Positions 1 to 10,994 of a stretch of 64,000 bases of DNA are shown here, piece after piece (position 1 is the stretch's first letter; each line of letters begins with the position of its first letter). The notes beneath the pieces are model-generated. The model saw only the letters and a list, made by a program, of their open reading frames with translations, was not told the DNA's origin and ran no database searches. Made by a program: the position numbers and the translations under genes. Source of the stretch: Comamonas testosteroni ATCC 11996 (GTDB lineage Bacteria > Pseudomonadota > Gammaproteobacteria > Burkholderiales > Burkholderiaceae_C); the NCBI RefSeq assembly GCF_000241525.1, contig NZ_AHIL01000020.1:1-64000 (forward strand). The letters are read 5' to 3'.

Positions 1-183
1 ACTTAGGTCAATGACGCTAGAAGCTGCCAGAACATTCGTGCCGCGTTTTTCTGCTATCGGCAATAGTGCGCGGCAATGCATATCAAAAGCGCTGCTGCAC
101 AGCAATAAAAATGGCCAGACAGCGCATGCCATCCAGCCATAGGATTCAGAGCAGCAACTATCCAGTTGCGCAACGCTGAGGCT
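1..183. other. Island interior, no gene seen
   Basis: Nothing convincing is encoded here. It lies downstream of the replication-initiator gene on the minus strand and is presumably interior island sequence. A 65-codon minus-strand frame across it overlaps the end of the rep gene and has no recognisable features or good start. Confidence 0.4.
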
Positions 184-1266
184 CTACTTGCGGTTGTGGG
201 GAGGCTCAAACGCAGCGGGCGGAAAAATTCTGGATTCCCGCAACGCTGCACAAGCCTGCTCCCACAGCTGCGCCGGCTGCCACCACGTAGCTTGGTGACT
301 GCGCCAGTACTTGGGAACGCTGCGCGCGTACTCAGTGTGCTTGAACGCAGCCAGCGTGGCTTTCACGCCGTCTTGACGGCACATTGCCTGGAACGCTTTC
401 TCGATGAGTGGAGGCAACTCGGAGCCAGCAGCAGATAGATCAGCGAAGCTAAAGCGCTCAAAGCGGTTGGTTTGCTGCGGCAGCTTCCACAAGGGAAGCC
501 CCAGCATCTTCTTGCCACGCACTTCAACACGTGTGGTCTCGCAGCCGTTGATGGCTTTCTTGAGCTGTCTGATCCGGTTGGCTGTCAGCGGATCAGCGTT
601 TGTGCCTGTGCTGCCTGTTCTTGCGATCTCCATGACCGCTGCATGTACGCGCTCAAGGTGCTTGTCATAGACAGTGGTTTGATAGTTGCTCTCGACGCTG
701 CCAAAGTTGTAGCCTTCGATGATGCCCTTGGCGTTAACACGCTTACCGAACACCGTCATAAGTTGGCCGTTTTTGTACTGCACCAATACTTTGTCTAGGG
801 CCAGGTACAGAATGTCGACAGCAACATGAAACACTTGGAGCAGCGGCTCACGCATCAAGCGGTTGTACTCACGGTGACCGATGATGCGACGCATGACCGC
901 GTGAAGCTTTTCAACATCACCAGACTGCATTTTTGCGGGGTTGCATTCAATCCGTAGGCCGCATTTTTGGCGTACAGGGTCAACTGCCACGAGCTGAATT
1001 AGGGCATTACTTTCTCCATCAAACAGAACGTGGACATTGATGCAGTACTTAGGGCCTGCTAGAAAGGCCCATGCACAATTTCCAGCTTTGATCTCTGCTT
1101 TTACGTTGCTGAGGACGCTTTGATAGTCAGGGTGCTCGCGGTCATTGCTGCAGCGCCACTTCAGCTTCCATGCCAGACGATCCACGACAGGCATCAGGGG
1201 TTTGGGACGTAGTTTCATACCATTGCTTTTTGAACTTGGTGGACGAACTCGATGGCTGTCACGCAC
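184..1266 (-). CDS. Rep_trans-type rolling-circle replication initiator
   Basis: This 360-residue protein resembles the Rep_trans family of plasmid and phage replication initiators, which nick one DNA strand to start rolling-circle replication. The visible signature is the series RIECNP, then VDILYLALD (acidic strand), then FGSVESNYQTTVYDK, then TTRVEVRGKK, in the same order and spacing style as the family (substrate loop, S..YDK strand, R-E-R strand). The start used is GTG; an in-frame ATG at 1218 would give 344 residues, and neither has a strong ribosome site. It is the most integrase-distal gene seen in the guaA island. I have not identified the nicking tyrosine with certainty. Family assignment is by motif memory only. 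Confidence 0.6.
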   Translation of the reverse strand: MRDSHRVRPPSSKSNGMKLRPKPLMPVVDRLAWKLKWRCSNDREHPDYQSVLSNVKAEIKAGNCAWAFLAGPKYCINVHVLFDGESNALIQLVAVDPVRQKCGLRIECNPAKMQSGDVEKLHAVMRRIIGHREYNRLMREPLLQVFHVAVDILYLALDKVLVQYKNGQLMTVFGKRVNAKGIIEGYNFGSVESNYQTTVYDKHLERVHAAVMEIARTGSTGTNADPLTANRIRQLKKAINGCETTRVEVRGKKMLGLPLWKLPQQTNRFERFSFADLSAAGSELPPLIEKAFQAMCRQDGVKATLAAFKHTEYARSVPKYWRSHQATWWQPAQLWEQACAALRESRIFPPAAFEPPHNRK

Positions 1267-1677
1267 ATCGATTGCATCTGGTGCATGGAGCTGTGGCCTG
1301 ATCTCCGCCAGTTCGAGCGCTATGTCGCAGGCGTGCCCGCCGTAGCGGTTTGCGGGCGTGATGAGGCACAGAGCACCATGCTGTCGATGCTCAAGTTATT
1401 TACAGTTTTTGTTTGCGCTGAGTGCAGATGAGCACTGAACAGCGTTGGTGCACCGGATACAGCTTGCCTAGCCCGGTGGGGCTTGCGCCGTTTTGCCGAG
1501 CTGCTGTGATGGTGGTGGTGGGTAGCTCTATGCCGGTAGTAGTACAGCTATAGATCAGTACTCGTGCATATCTACATAGCTACAGCTATTGATTGCATAC
1601 TTATTAGAGCTACCAGAAACATGGCTAGTCGAATGTGTTGGAACACTGATTGCACACAGAGCCCCAACACCAAGCTA
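1267..1677. other. Repeat-rich gap upstream of rep, candidate origin
   Basis: This 411-base gap between the rep gene and the gene upstream of it holds no convincing CDS but is dense in repeats. A perfect 10-base inverted repeat (GGTAGCTCTA at 1521-1530, TAGAGCTACC at 1605-1614) encloses two direct copies of TACAGCTAT (1543-1551 and 1581-1589). A smaller AGTGC/GCACT hairpin lies near 1416-1431. Position next to a rolling-circle initiator makes a replication origin or rep-control site plausible; this is inference. Confidence 0.4.
1521..1614. repeat. Inverted repeat enclosing TACAGCTAT direct repeats
   Basis: The outer arms are 10 bases, perfect and 74 bases apart. The two inner TACAGCTAT copies are 38 bases apart start to start. 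The tract lies about 260 bases upstream of the Rep_trans start on the same strand. Confidence 0.6.
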
Positions 1678-2763
1678 CTAACGATTTTTCTTCTTGGGTT
1701 TGGCGTCGTTGCGCGTGTTGCGCTCGTTGCGGCTGGCTCGTGCAACGGGTTTGACGCAATCCAAGTCGTCCAGATCATCACCGTCGTCATAGTCCTCGGA
1801 CTCGGCAGTTTGATCATCGCCCGCAGAACCGGCGTCATCAGTGCCTTCGCTCTCAATGGGGTCCAGGCCGCATGCTTCAAGCCATTCGTCCAACATTCGA
1901 GCATCCCAACCCTTCGGCACGGAAGTAGAGACAAAGCTAAGCTTGCGGCTTACATTCGACTTATTGAGATTGACGATCTCGCCAATCTTCTCCAGGCTCC
2001 AATCGTCGGCTTTGAGAATTGCCATCAGCCGTGTTCTCAGGTCATCAGCAACGTAGGGGGTGATTTCAGATTCAAGACCATCATGACCCATCCGTATACA
2101 GCAGAGCACCTTGCCACTGGCTGGACTCAATGAACTCGCCAGTTGAGGACACGAGATTTCAAAGGCCTGCTCGTAGCCAGGGTTGGGATCACGTGGCGTG
2201 ACCACGAAAATTTCGTTTGCGACAGATGAGTATTTATCACTGTCAACAACTCCTGGACAGAACATGATGACGCGAGTGTCATGCTCTTCGGCCATCCGAT
2301 TCAGTTGCAGAAGGCCTCGAAAATCAGGCTCAGTACCTGAAGGCTGCGTCAGAAAAACATAGCCGCCAGACTTCAACGCCTTCAAATTGAGCAAGATGAA
2401 AACGGCTGCGGGACTGGTCCAATCCAAGACCGAAGAAGTCGCACGCTTCAAGAATTCGCACTTCTTGAGCTCCGATGCGATGAGGCCCAGTTTGGCACGA
2501 GTAGCGCTTAATTGTTCGAGTTGCCGTGCAGGCCCGCTATCCATGAAAAAAATGTTGTCGCGTTCAGGCGTAGGAACAGGCAAACACGACGATGCGTGAA
2601 CCAGTGCCTTGACCATCGTTGCTTGACACAGAAGGGCTTGTCCGTCATTGATCGGCCCGACCATCAGTGTCACGCCAGATTTGAGGTCACAGTGCCCTGC
2701 TACAACCTGTGCCAAGGCACTCAGAATTTTTTCCTTTTTAAAGGGGAGGGTTTTGAGCTTCAT
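1678..2763 (-). CDS. RecA-fold-like protein with degenerate Walker A and C-terminal HTH
   Basis: A 361-residue island protein I cannot place in a named family. Near residue 30 the stretch GVTLMVGPINDGQALLCQA has the layout of a RecA/RepA-type P-loop strand (hydrophobic strand, G-P, loop) but the GxGK(T/S) residues are absent. A hydrophobic strand (YVFLTQPSG) and a later strand (DTRVIMFCPG) fit the rest of such a core. Around residue 270, DDWSLEKIGEIVNLNKSNVSRKL reads as a helix-turn-helix. The tail is acidic, then basic. The ATG at 2763 overlaps the alpA-like stop as ATGA, so the two are translationally coupled. A DNA-binding, possibly non-hydrolysing replication or regulatory factor is my inference. 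Confidence 0.5.
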   Translation of the reverse strand: MKLKTLPFKKEKILSALAQVVAGHCDLKSGVTLMVGPINDGQALLCQATMVKALVHASSCLPVPTPERDNIFFMDSGPARQLEQLSATRAKLGLIASELKKCEFLKRATSSVLDWTSPAAVFILLNLKALKSGGYVFLTQPSGTEPDFRGLLQLNRMAEEHDTRVIMFCPGVVDSDKYSSVANEIFVVTPRDPNPGYEQAFEISCPQLASSLSPASGKVLCCIRMGHDGLESEITPYVADDLRTRLMAILKADDWSLEKIGEIVNLNKSNVSRKLSFVSTSVPKGWDARMLDEWLEACGLDPIESEGTDDAGSAGDDQTAESEDYDDGDDLDDLDCVKPVARASRNERNTRNDAKPKKKNR

Positions 2764-3014
2764 GCCACACCGCCTTCTTGCTGACTGTCGCGTTTTGCGA
2801 TGCAAGATTGAATGTAAGCGTCGATCTCGCTTGCTGGCCAGCCTTTCATACGCGGGCCAATCGGAACCCCCGGCGGAATTTTTCCAGCCTTAATGAAGGC
2901 ATAGAAAGAACTGTTAGACATGCCCAGCAAACGCAGTACTTCACGCTTACGGAGCAGGGTTTCGCGCTTTTGTGCAAGCGCTTCTTGAATCAACTTCTGC
3001 ATGGCTTTTTCCAT
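2760..3014 (-). CDS. alpA: AlpA-family regulator/excisionase-like protein
   Basis: This is a small winged-helix DNA-binding protein of the AlpA family, which in prophages and satellites controls integrase or excision. The signature is LLRKREVLRLLGMSNSSFY, then the wing segment GKIPPGVPIGPR, then KGWPASEIDAYI, close to the usual layout (L..EV....G.S....Y...G..P......R...W...EID). I chose the ATG at 3014 (84 residues). ATG 3059 or TTG 3116 would add an unlikely N-terminal extension, and the latter lies inside a hairpin. It is preceded by the GCAATTGC double palindrome and is coupled to the downstream gene by an ATGA overlap. Confidence 0.75.
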   Translation of the reverse strand: MEKAMQKLIQEALAQKRETLLRKREVLRLLGMSNSSFYAFIKAGKIPPGVPIGPRMKGWPASEIDAYIQSCIAKRDSQQEGGVA

Positions 3015-3100
3015 CAATGCTATGAGCTTGCGATGGAGGCCAGGCGTCCCTGCTTGCATCCATCTGTATCGCGATGGATTAATTAGAAATTTAATGAAAT

Positions 3101-3157
3101 AAAAAAAATACCGCAATTGCTGAAAAATAATCGCAATTGCGGTTGATTTTTTATTTT
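3101..3157. terminator. A/T-flanked hairpin, terminator and/or operator before alpA
   Basis: Arms ACCGCAATTGC (3110-3120) and GCAATTGCGGT (3133-3143) form an 11-base stem with a 12-base loop. The stem is flanked by an A-run on the left (T-run on the minus strand) and a T-run on the right, as in a bidirectional Rho-independent terminator. Each arm also holds the self-palindrome GCAATTGC, with centres 20 bases (two helical turns) apart, so the site could instead be an operator for the alpA promoter. Confidence 0.6.
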
Positions 3158-3181
3158 TTCAAGAAGTTGATTACTATATTT

Positions 3182-3853
3182 TTAGTTCATTATGTTATTC
3201 ATCTTTTTAAACCACAATGCTAATGTTGAAGCACCTATAGGTATACTCGCATCCTTTTTTTTCACCCAATCTATAACAGCTTGAGGGCTGCGCTCTCCTT
3301 TTGAATTTCTATACTCTCCAACAGAATTTTCAAGTATCACGTCGAGAACATAAAGAACATTTTTCTCAAACTTTGCATTAGGTTCAAGAACAGGAGGGGC
3401 GGTGTCTAATTTCAATCCATTTCGCATCTCATGCATATCGACCCAATTTAATTTTTCAGCATATATGCAATACTCTGAGAGTTCAATATAATTTTCATTC
3501 GCCTTTTCTCCTGATTTCAAGTGATCTTCTACAACTCCTATTTCATACCCCATAAGAGTTGTCAGAATATCCATTCTATCTTTATATATTTGATAGCGAT
3601 CAGGGGCGTGCTGTTTTAGAACACTCCTCACACTTGGGTGTGGCTCAATGTTCATCCCAAGCAAAGTAGCTTGCCATGGCCGAGCCAGTTTTCGTTGATA
3701 CCAATGATCCCAGCGAGGCATTTTTAATGCATCTAATCCTGGTGGCGAGCTTTTTCGCTCTTCAAAAATAAAATCCTCAGAATCACGTTCAAGCGACAGC
3801 TGAAATCCATCAGGCGTATGCTTTAAAATATATATTTTTTCTTTGTTAGGCAT
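3182..3853 (-). CDS. Island protein of unknown function
   Basis: A 223-residue protein encoded in AT-rich sequence unlike the surrounding chromosome. I do not recognise a family. It begins MPNKEKIYILKH at an ATG 11 bases after the integrase stop, with GGA in a weak ribosome site eight bases upstream; a longer start at 3880 would overlap the integrase. The C-terminal 40 residues (SPQAVIDWVKK, then ASTLALWFKK) could form a small helix-turn-helix. It is probably cotranscribed with the integrase and ends before the 3101-3157 hairpin. Cargo, immunity or element-control functions are all possible. Confidence 0.65.
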   Translation of the reverse strand: MPNKEKIYILKHTPDGFQLSLERDSEDFIFEERKSSPPGLDALKMPRWDHWYQRKLARPWQATLLGMNIEPHPSVRSVLKQHAPDRYQIYKDRMDILTTLMGYEIGVVEDHLKSGEKANENYIELSEYCIYAEKLNWVDMHEMRNGLKLDTAPPVLEPNAKFEKNVLYVLDVILENSVGEYRNSKGERSPQAVIDWVKKKDASIPIGASTLALWFKKMNNIMN

Positions 3854-3863
3854 TTTTATTCCA

Positions 3864-5192
3864 TTAAATTTCCAGCTCAACGTTTGCAGCCAATATTTTT
3901 GCTTTGCGTACTATTTCACGCACACTCTCACCTTTACACCATGCATCAATCATGTCGGCCCATGCCTGTAGCATTACACGTCGCTGCTCCCCATATTCAG
4001 CTTTGTTGTAGATTCCGCGAATGCTCCCCTCCTCATGAGCTAGACATTTTTCAATCCAATCTCTATTGAAACCAGCTTCATTAAGTAGTGATGATGCTGT
4101 TCTTCTTAAATCATGAACTGTAAAATTTTCAAATTCTTCCCCTTGGGAATTTATTGATTTAACTGCTACTTCGATAACACGATTAAGTGTTGCATTGCTT
4201 ATCGGCGTATTCATATCATAACGACCTGGATGAAGGTGGTTAGATGTTGAAAAGCAGGTTTTGAATGTAATAAGAATATCTTGTGCTTGATTGCTTAAAT
4301 AAACTACATGCGCTTTTCCGGTCTTCATGCGCTCTTTGGGAATTGTCCAGGTCGCATTATCAAAATCAACCTCATCCCATGTGGAATTTATGAATTCGCC
4401 CTTGCGAACCATTGTCAACATGACGAAGCGTAAAGCTAGGCGGAGTGTTGCGGCAGTGGCTGTTGTATCTAAAGCTTCAAGAAATTTTCGTATTTCTCTT
4501 GGGCTTAGCGCACGATCTCTCGCTTTGAATGTCGCTATATCGCTGGGGCGAATGGCTTCCGCGGGGTTTGGCGCCGAAAATGACTTATCTTTTGCCGCCG
4601 CAAAGCGGTACACCAGCAAGACTATCTCGCGCACTTGAACAGCTGGTGCAGAAGCACCTTTTTCGCGAATGCTTTCGCAGTGTTTCATTAACTGCGCTGG
4701 CTTGATTTCGTCAAGCTTCAGCTTGCCAAAAGGGCCCTCCAGATAGCGTTTATAGACAGAGCGCCGCATGGCGATGGTCGAATCGGCCAAACGTGCACTG
4801 TTGTTGGGGTCCGCTTTGTCGGCGAAATAGCGCTCAGCCCAGCTTGAGAAAGTCAGCGCGTCTGCTGCTTCTTGTCGCTTTTCAACTTTGCTTCTGGATG
4901 GTGATTCACCCGCTTCGACGCTGCGTCTAGCTGTTGCAAGTAGCGCACGTGCTTCTGCCAGGGAAACGGATAGACCGAACTCAAGCTCGCTTGACTCACG
5001 GGAGGACTTTGATCCGAGAGACTCGTCATAGCGGCCAATGGTCAGCGTTTCACGTCTGCCATTGAGACGGTAGTCGTATCGGAACGACTTGGTTCCAGCA
5101 GGGGAGACCGAGACGTACATGCCGTCTCGGTCAGCAATTTTAAATGCCTTGTCTTTAGGGCGCAGTTTGCGCAGTTCTGTGTCTGTGAGCAT
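3864..5192 (-). CDS. int: P4-type tyrosine integrase of a guaA-associated island
   Basis: A 442-residue tyrosine recombinase that integrates and excises the island. The N-terminal arm-binding DUF4102 domain (about 1-100) shows the typical start LTDTELRKLRPKDK and the strand DGMYVSVSPAGTKSFRYDY. A SAM-like core-binding region covers about 110-210. The catalytic set appears intact: Arg263 in TMVRKGEF, His360 and Arg363 in HDLRRT, His386 in LAHE, and Tyr395 in GIYNKAEY. An AAAGG ribosome site precedes the ATG. The gene lies 212 bases behind the guaA stop, reading in the same direction; repeated TTTACCGTCA motifs sit just upstream. Confidence 0.95.
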   Translation of the reverse strand: MLTDTELRKLRPKDKAFKIADRDGMYVSVSPAGTKSFRYDYRLNGRRETLTIGRYDESLGSKSSRESSELEFGLSVSLAEARALLATARRSVEAGESPSRSKVEKRQEAADALTFSSWAERYFADKADPNNSARLADSTIAMRRSVYKRYLEGPFGKLKLDEIKPAQLMKHCESIREKGASAPAVQVREIVLLVYRFAAAKDKSFSAPNPAEAIRPSDIATFKARDRALSPREIRKFLEALDTTATAATLRLALRFVMLTMVRKGEFINSTWDEVDFDNATWTIPKERMKTGKAHVVYLSNQAQDILITFKTCFSTSNHLHPGRYDMNTPISNATLNRVIEVAVKSINSQGEEFENFTVHDLRRTASSLLNEAGFNRDWIEKCLAHEEGSIRGIYNKAEYGEQRRVMLQAWADMIDAWCKGESVREIVRKAKILAANVELEI

Positions 5193-5212
5193 GGCTGCCT
5201 TTCTTTAAAAAC

Positions 5213-5290
5213 TTTACCGTCACAACACGTGTCGGTAAAGAAAAGCAGCGCCTCAGGAAATCACGGATTTACCGTCAAATTTGCCGTAAA
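5213..5290. repeat. TTTACCG repeats upstream of int (candidate arm or operator sites)
   Basis: TTTACCGTCA occurs at 5213-5222 and 5268-5277, a variant TTTGCCG at 5280-5286, and an inverted CGGTAAA at 5233-5239. The cluster lies between the integrase start and guaA, where arm-type integrase sites or an autoregulatory operator would be expected. Function is inferred from position and repetition only. Confidence 0.55.
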
Positions 5291-5366
5291 ACTATGTGGT
5301 TTTCGTTGCACCGTATAGGATTGCGAAAAACACTTAACTCTTTGAAATTCAAATAGTTATGCGAAA

Positions 5367-5403
5367 TCCAAGACGCTGCTGGACGTCTTGGAATCACTGT
5401 AAA

Positions 5404-5425
<22 letters not shown>
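5367..5425. other. Likely attachment-site region at the 3' end of guaA
   Basis: The last guaA codons and stop (5404-5425) are the usual insertion target of guaA-specific islands. A perfect 9-base inverted repeat (TCCAAGACG 5367-5375, CGTCTTGGA 5384-5392) lies just after the guaA stop and could be a guaA terminator with a weak tail or part of att. No second copy of the guaA 3' end was found in the window, so the exact core cannot be fixed. Confidence 0.45.
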
Positions 5426-7020
<1,595 letters not shown>

Positions 7021-7053
7021 GGTGATCAAGGGCAAGAGGGTGGCAAAAAGGGA

Positions 7054-7494
7054 TTAGAAATCTTCGGGAGCCCAGACGGTGACGCCGCTTTTGCGGGCGG
7101 CTGCAATCTGGGCTGCATCGAATGTGGCCAGCGGCAGGCGCAGCGACTGCGCCAGCCACAGGTATGCGGCATCGTAGGTGGGCAGGCCGGTATCCAGCGC
7201 CACATCCAGCACGGCCTTGTGCTGTGCTGGAGCCAGGTCGTGCAGCTCCACGCGGTGACGAATGGCTTCCAGCACGCCCCACAGACCTTCGACCGAAGTC
7301 TGCGGGATACGGCCATTATTCACGCCTGATGCAATCAGGTTGCCGCATTCCCATTGCCAGAGGTTGGGGGCTTGCGGGTCGACTTCATCGCGGCGGATAC
7401 GGGTGTAGAGGCGTCTGGTGTGCTCGCTGGCGTCGTCAGGCAGCAACCAGGCGGCGGTGACGGATGCATCGAGCACAAAAGCGGTGGCGCTCAT
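7054..7494 (-). CDS. vapC: VapC-like PIN-domain ribonuclease toxin
   Basis: A 146-residue PIN-domain protein, the RNase toxin of a type II toxin-antitoxin pair. The acidic active-site set is complete: Asp9 (FVLDAS), Glu49 (QWECGN), Asp108 (TYDAAYLWLA) and Asp126 (ATFDAA). Length is normal for VapC. Its ATG overlaps the antitoxin stop as ATGA, so it should be translated only when the antitoxin is. It lies 33 bases before guaA on the same strand, an unusual place because guaB and guaA normally adjoin. Nothing suggests inactivation. Confidence 0.9.
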   Translation of the reverse strand: MSATAFVLDASVTAAWLLPDDASEHTRRLYTRIRRDEVDPQAPNLWQWECGNLIASGVNNGRIPQTSVEGLWGVLEAIRHRVELHDLAPAQHKAVLDVALDTGLPTYDAAYLWLAQSLRLPLATFDAAQIAAARKSGVTVWAPEDF

Positions 7495-7763
7495 GCCTGG
7501 CTCCGTCCGGTGTGGCGCAGGCCGGTGATGCTGTCTGCGGCGCTCGTTGCAGCTGCCGGCGCTTTCACCGTCTGCTGCAGGGCCGAGATCTGCTCCAGCT
7601 CGCGCGCAATCTGCTCATCGGTGATCACGGGTTTGCGGCGCATGGGCAGCATGCGCACGACTTCCTTGCCATGGCGCGTGATGCGTACTTCCTCGCCTTG
7701 CTCGACCATTTCGACCAGGGCGGAAAAGCGGCTTTTGGCTTCGTAGATACCGATAGATTGCAT
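7491..7763 (-). CDS. Phd/YefM-type antitoxin
   Basis: A 90-residue antitoxin. The N-terminal Phd/YefM DNA-binding domain is evident from IGIYEAKSRFSALVEMVEQG, followed by EEVRITRHGKEVVRMLP. The C-terminal half is Ala/Gln-rich and probably unfolded until it wraps the PIN toxin. The ATG at 7763 starts MQSIGIYEAKS; no strong ribosome site precedes it. Four AATCTGG/CCAGATT boxes lie immediately upstream, typical of autorepression by such antitoxins and conditional cooperativity with the toxin. Confidence 0.88.
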   Translation of the reverse strand: MQSIGIYEAKSRFSALVEMVEQGEEVRITRHGKEVVRMLPMRRKPVITDEQIARELEQISALQQTVKAPAAATSAADSITGLRHTGRSQA

Positions 7764-7777
7764 GGTGGAAAACAAAA

Positions 7778-7845
7778 AATCTGGCTAGAACCAGTAGTTC
7801 AGGCCAGATTTTAGCATTCTGACCAGATTTTTCAATCTGGTCAGA
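7778..7845. promoter_or_regulatory. Operator of the toxin-antitoxin pair
   Basis: Four copies of the same heptamer occur: AATCTGG at 7778-7784 and 7834-7840, and its complement CCAGATT at 7804-7810 and 7823-7829. The last two form a perfect 12-base inverted repeat (7818-7829 with 7834-7845, loop TTTC). The cluster sits between the guaB stop and the antitoxin start, as expected for an autorepressed promoter. The hairpin could also end guaB transcripts, but no T-run follows it. Confidence 0.7.
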
Positions 7846-7860
7846 TTTCAAGGGACTTGC

Positions 7861-9937
<2,077 letters not shown>

Positions 9938-9980
9938 GCGCCGGAGTCTTCGCCGAGTTATTTGCCGGGATCTCGATAAA

Positions 9981-10008
9981 AAAGCGCCTTCTGAAGGCGC
10001 TTTTTTTT
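9981..10008. terminator. Bidirectional terminator between the DUF4124 gene and rnfH
   Basis: Stem AGCGCCTT (9983-9990) with AAGGCGCT (9994-10001), a three-base loop, a T-run to 10008 and an A-run on the left. It serves the converging genes on both sides. Confidence 0.9.
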
Positions 10009-10027
10009 GAGTCCCGCTGGCCGCTGG

Positions 10028-10390
10028 CTAGTAGCCCGCCTTGGCACCGTCTCTCTGGCGTTTGAAAAGTCCTGCGCCGCGTGCGCCCTGGCGGGCAAAG
10101 CGTTCGCGTCGGGCAACCTTGGGGTCTACGGTCAGTGGTCGATAGACCTCCAGCCGATCGCCATGCTTGAGAGCCTGGCCCGGATTCGTGACTTTGCCCC
10201 AGATACCGACCATGCCGGCCAAGGGTTCGGGCAGTTGCAGGTCCGCCAAGGCTGTTGAGGCGGTCAGGGCGTCCAGAGCTTGCTGGACAGTGCTGCCTGC
10301 GGGAAGCTGCAGCAAGGTTTCCTGCACGGTGCCGGAGCAGGGCGAGATGCACACCGTGATGTCGATCACCTCGGGCAGAGCATCAGCCAT
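10028..10390 (-). CDS. rnfH: RnfH-family ubiquitin-like protein
   Basis: A 120-residue protein of the RnfH (UPF0125) family, beta-grasp proteins related to ThiS/MoaD and found next to ratA. Visible motifs are VCISPCSGTVQETLLQLP and the family block VGIWGKVTNPGQALKHGDRLEVYRPL, followed by DPKVARRERFA. Its role is unsettled despite the name; no rnf electron-transport operon is present here. It starts eight bases inside the end of ratA, so the two are cotranscribed and probably coupled. Confidence 0.92.
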   Translation of the reverse strand: MADALPEVIDITVCISPCSGTVQETLLQLPAGSTVQQALDALTASTALADLQLPEPLAGMVGIWGKVTNPGQALKHGDRLEVYRPLTVDPKVARRERFARQGARGAGLFKRQRDGAKAGY

Positions 10391-10835
10391 AGATCTGCTC
10401 GGCGCGCTTGATGAAGGCGTCGACCATGGAGCCGGCGATGCGGTCGAAGACCGGGCCGATGATGGCGGCCACGGCGCCGTTCTCGAAGCCGTAGTCCAGT
10501 TGCAGCTCGACCTTGCAGGCGCGTTGCGTGCCGTCGCCTACGGGATGAAAGCGCCAGTGCCCTTCCAGACGCGAGAAAGGTCCCTTGACCAGACGCATGC
10601 TGACCTGCTTGCCGCCGTCATCCATGCTACTGTTCGTGTTGCGCGTCACGAAAGACTTGCGCAGTCCGCTGAACGCAATACCTACCTCGGCTGTCATACC
10701 TGTGTCGTCCTGCTCCAGAATCTTGGCATGATCGCACCAGGGCAGAAAGTCGGCATAGTGGGCCACGTCCGTCACGAGGGCAAACATTTCTTCGGGGCTG
10801 TACCAGATGAGGACGGACTTGTTGACGTTTTTCAT
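10383..10835 (-). CDS. ratA: RatA/Coq10-family START-domain protein
   Basis: A 150-residue SRPBCC protein. E. coli RatA was described as binding 50S subunits, and the mitochondrial relative Coq10 binds ubiquinone; a quinone-lipid role is as likely as a toxin role. Motifs seen: VNKSVLIWYSPEEMFALVTDV, YADFLPWCDHAKIL, and the C-terminal helix VFDRIAGSMVDAFIKRAEQIYG. An upstream in-frame start at 10862 would give an atypical nine-residue extension, so MKNVNKS is preferred. The gene is divergent from smpB and followed by rnfH, a very conserved arrangement in proteobacteria. Confidence 0.93.
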   Translation of the reverse strand: MKNVNKSVLIWYSPEEMFALVTDVAHYADFLPWCDHAKILEQDDTGMTAEVGIAFSGLRKSFVTRNTNSSMDDGGKQVSMRLVKGPFSRLEGHWRFHPVGDGTQRACKVELQLDYGFENGAVAAIIGPVFDRIAGSMVDAFIKRAEQIYG

Positions 10836-10994
10836 GAACAAAGAGCAATCAGCAGGGCGCAAGAGCAGGGAATTGGCCTAGGTCAATATACCCAGAGGCG
10901 CGATGCGAAACTAAAATCATCGCTCAGAGGCGAGACGGCAATCCAGTATTGTAGGGAGAGCTTTCATCTCCGGTCCGCCTGCAACTAATATTCC

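Noticed and set aside
1564-2133. 189-codon plus-strand frame in the island
   Set aside because: Antisense to the RecA-like gene's C-terminal region; no ribosome site or family.
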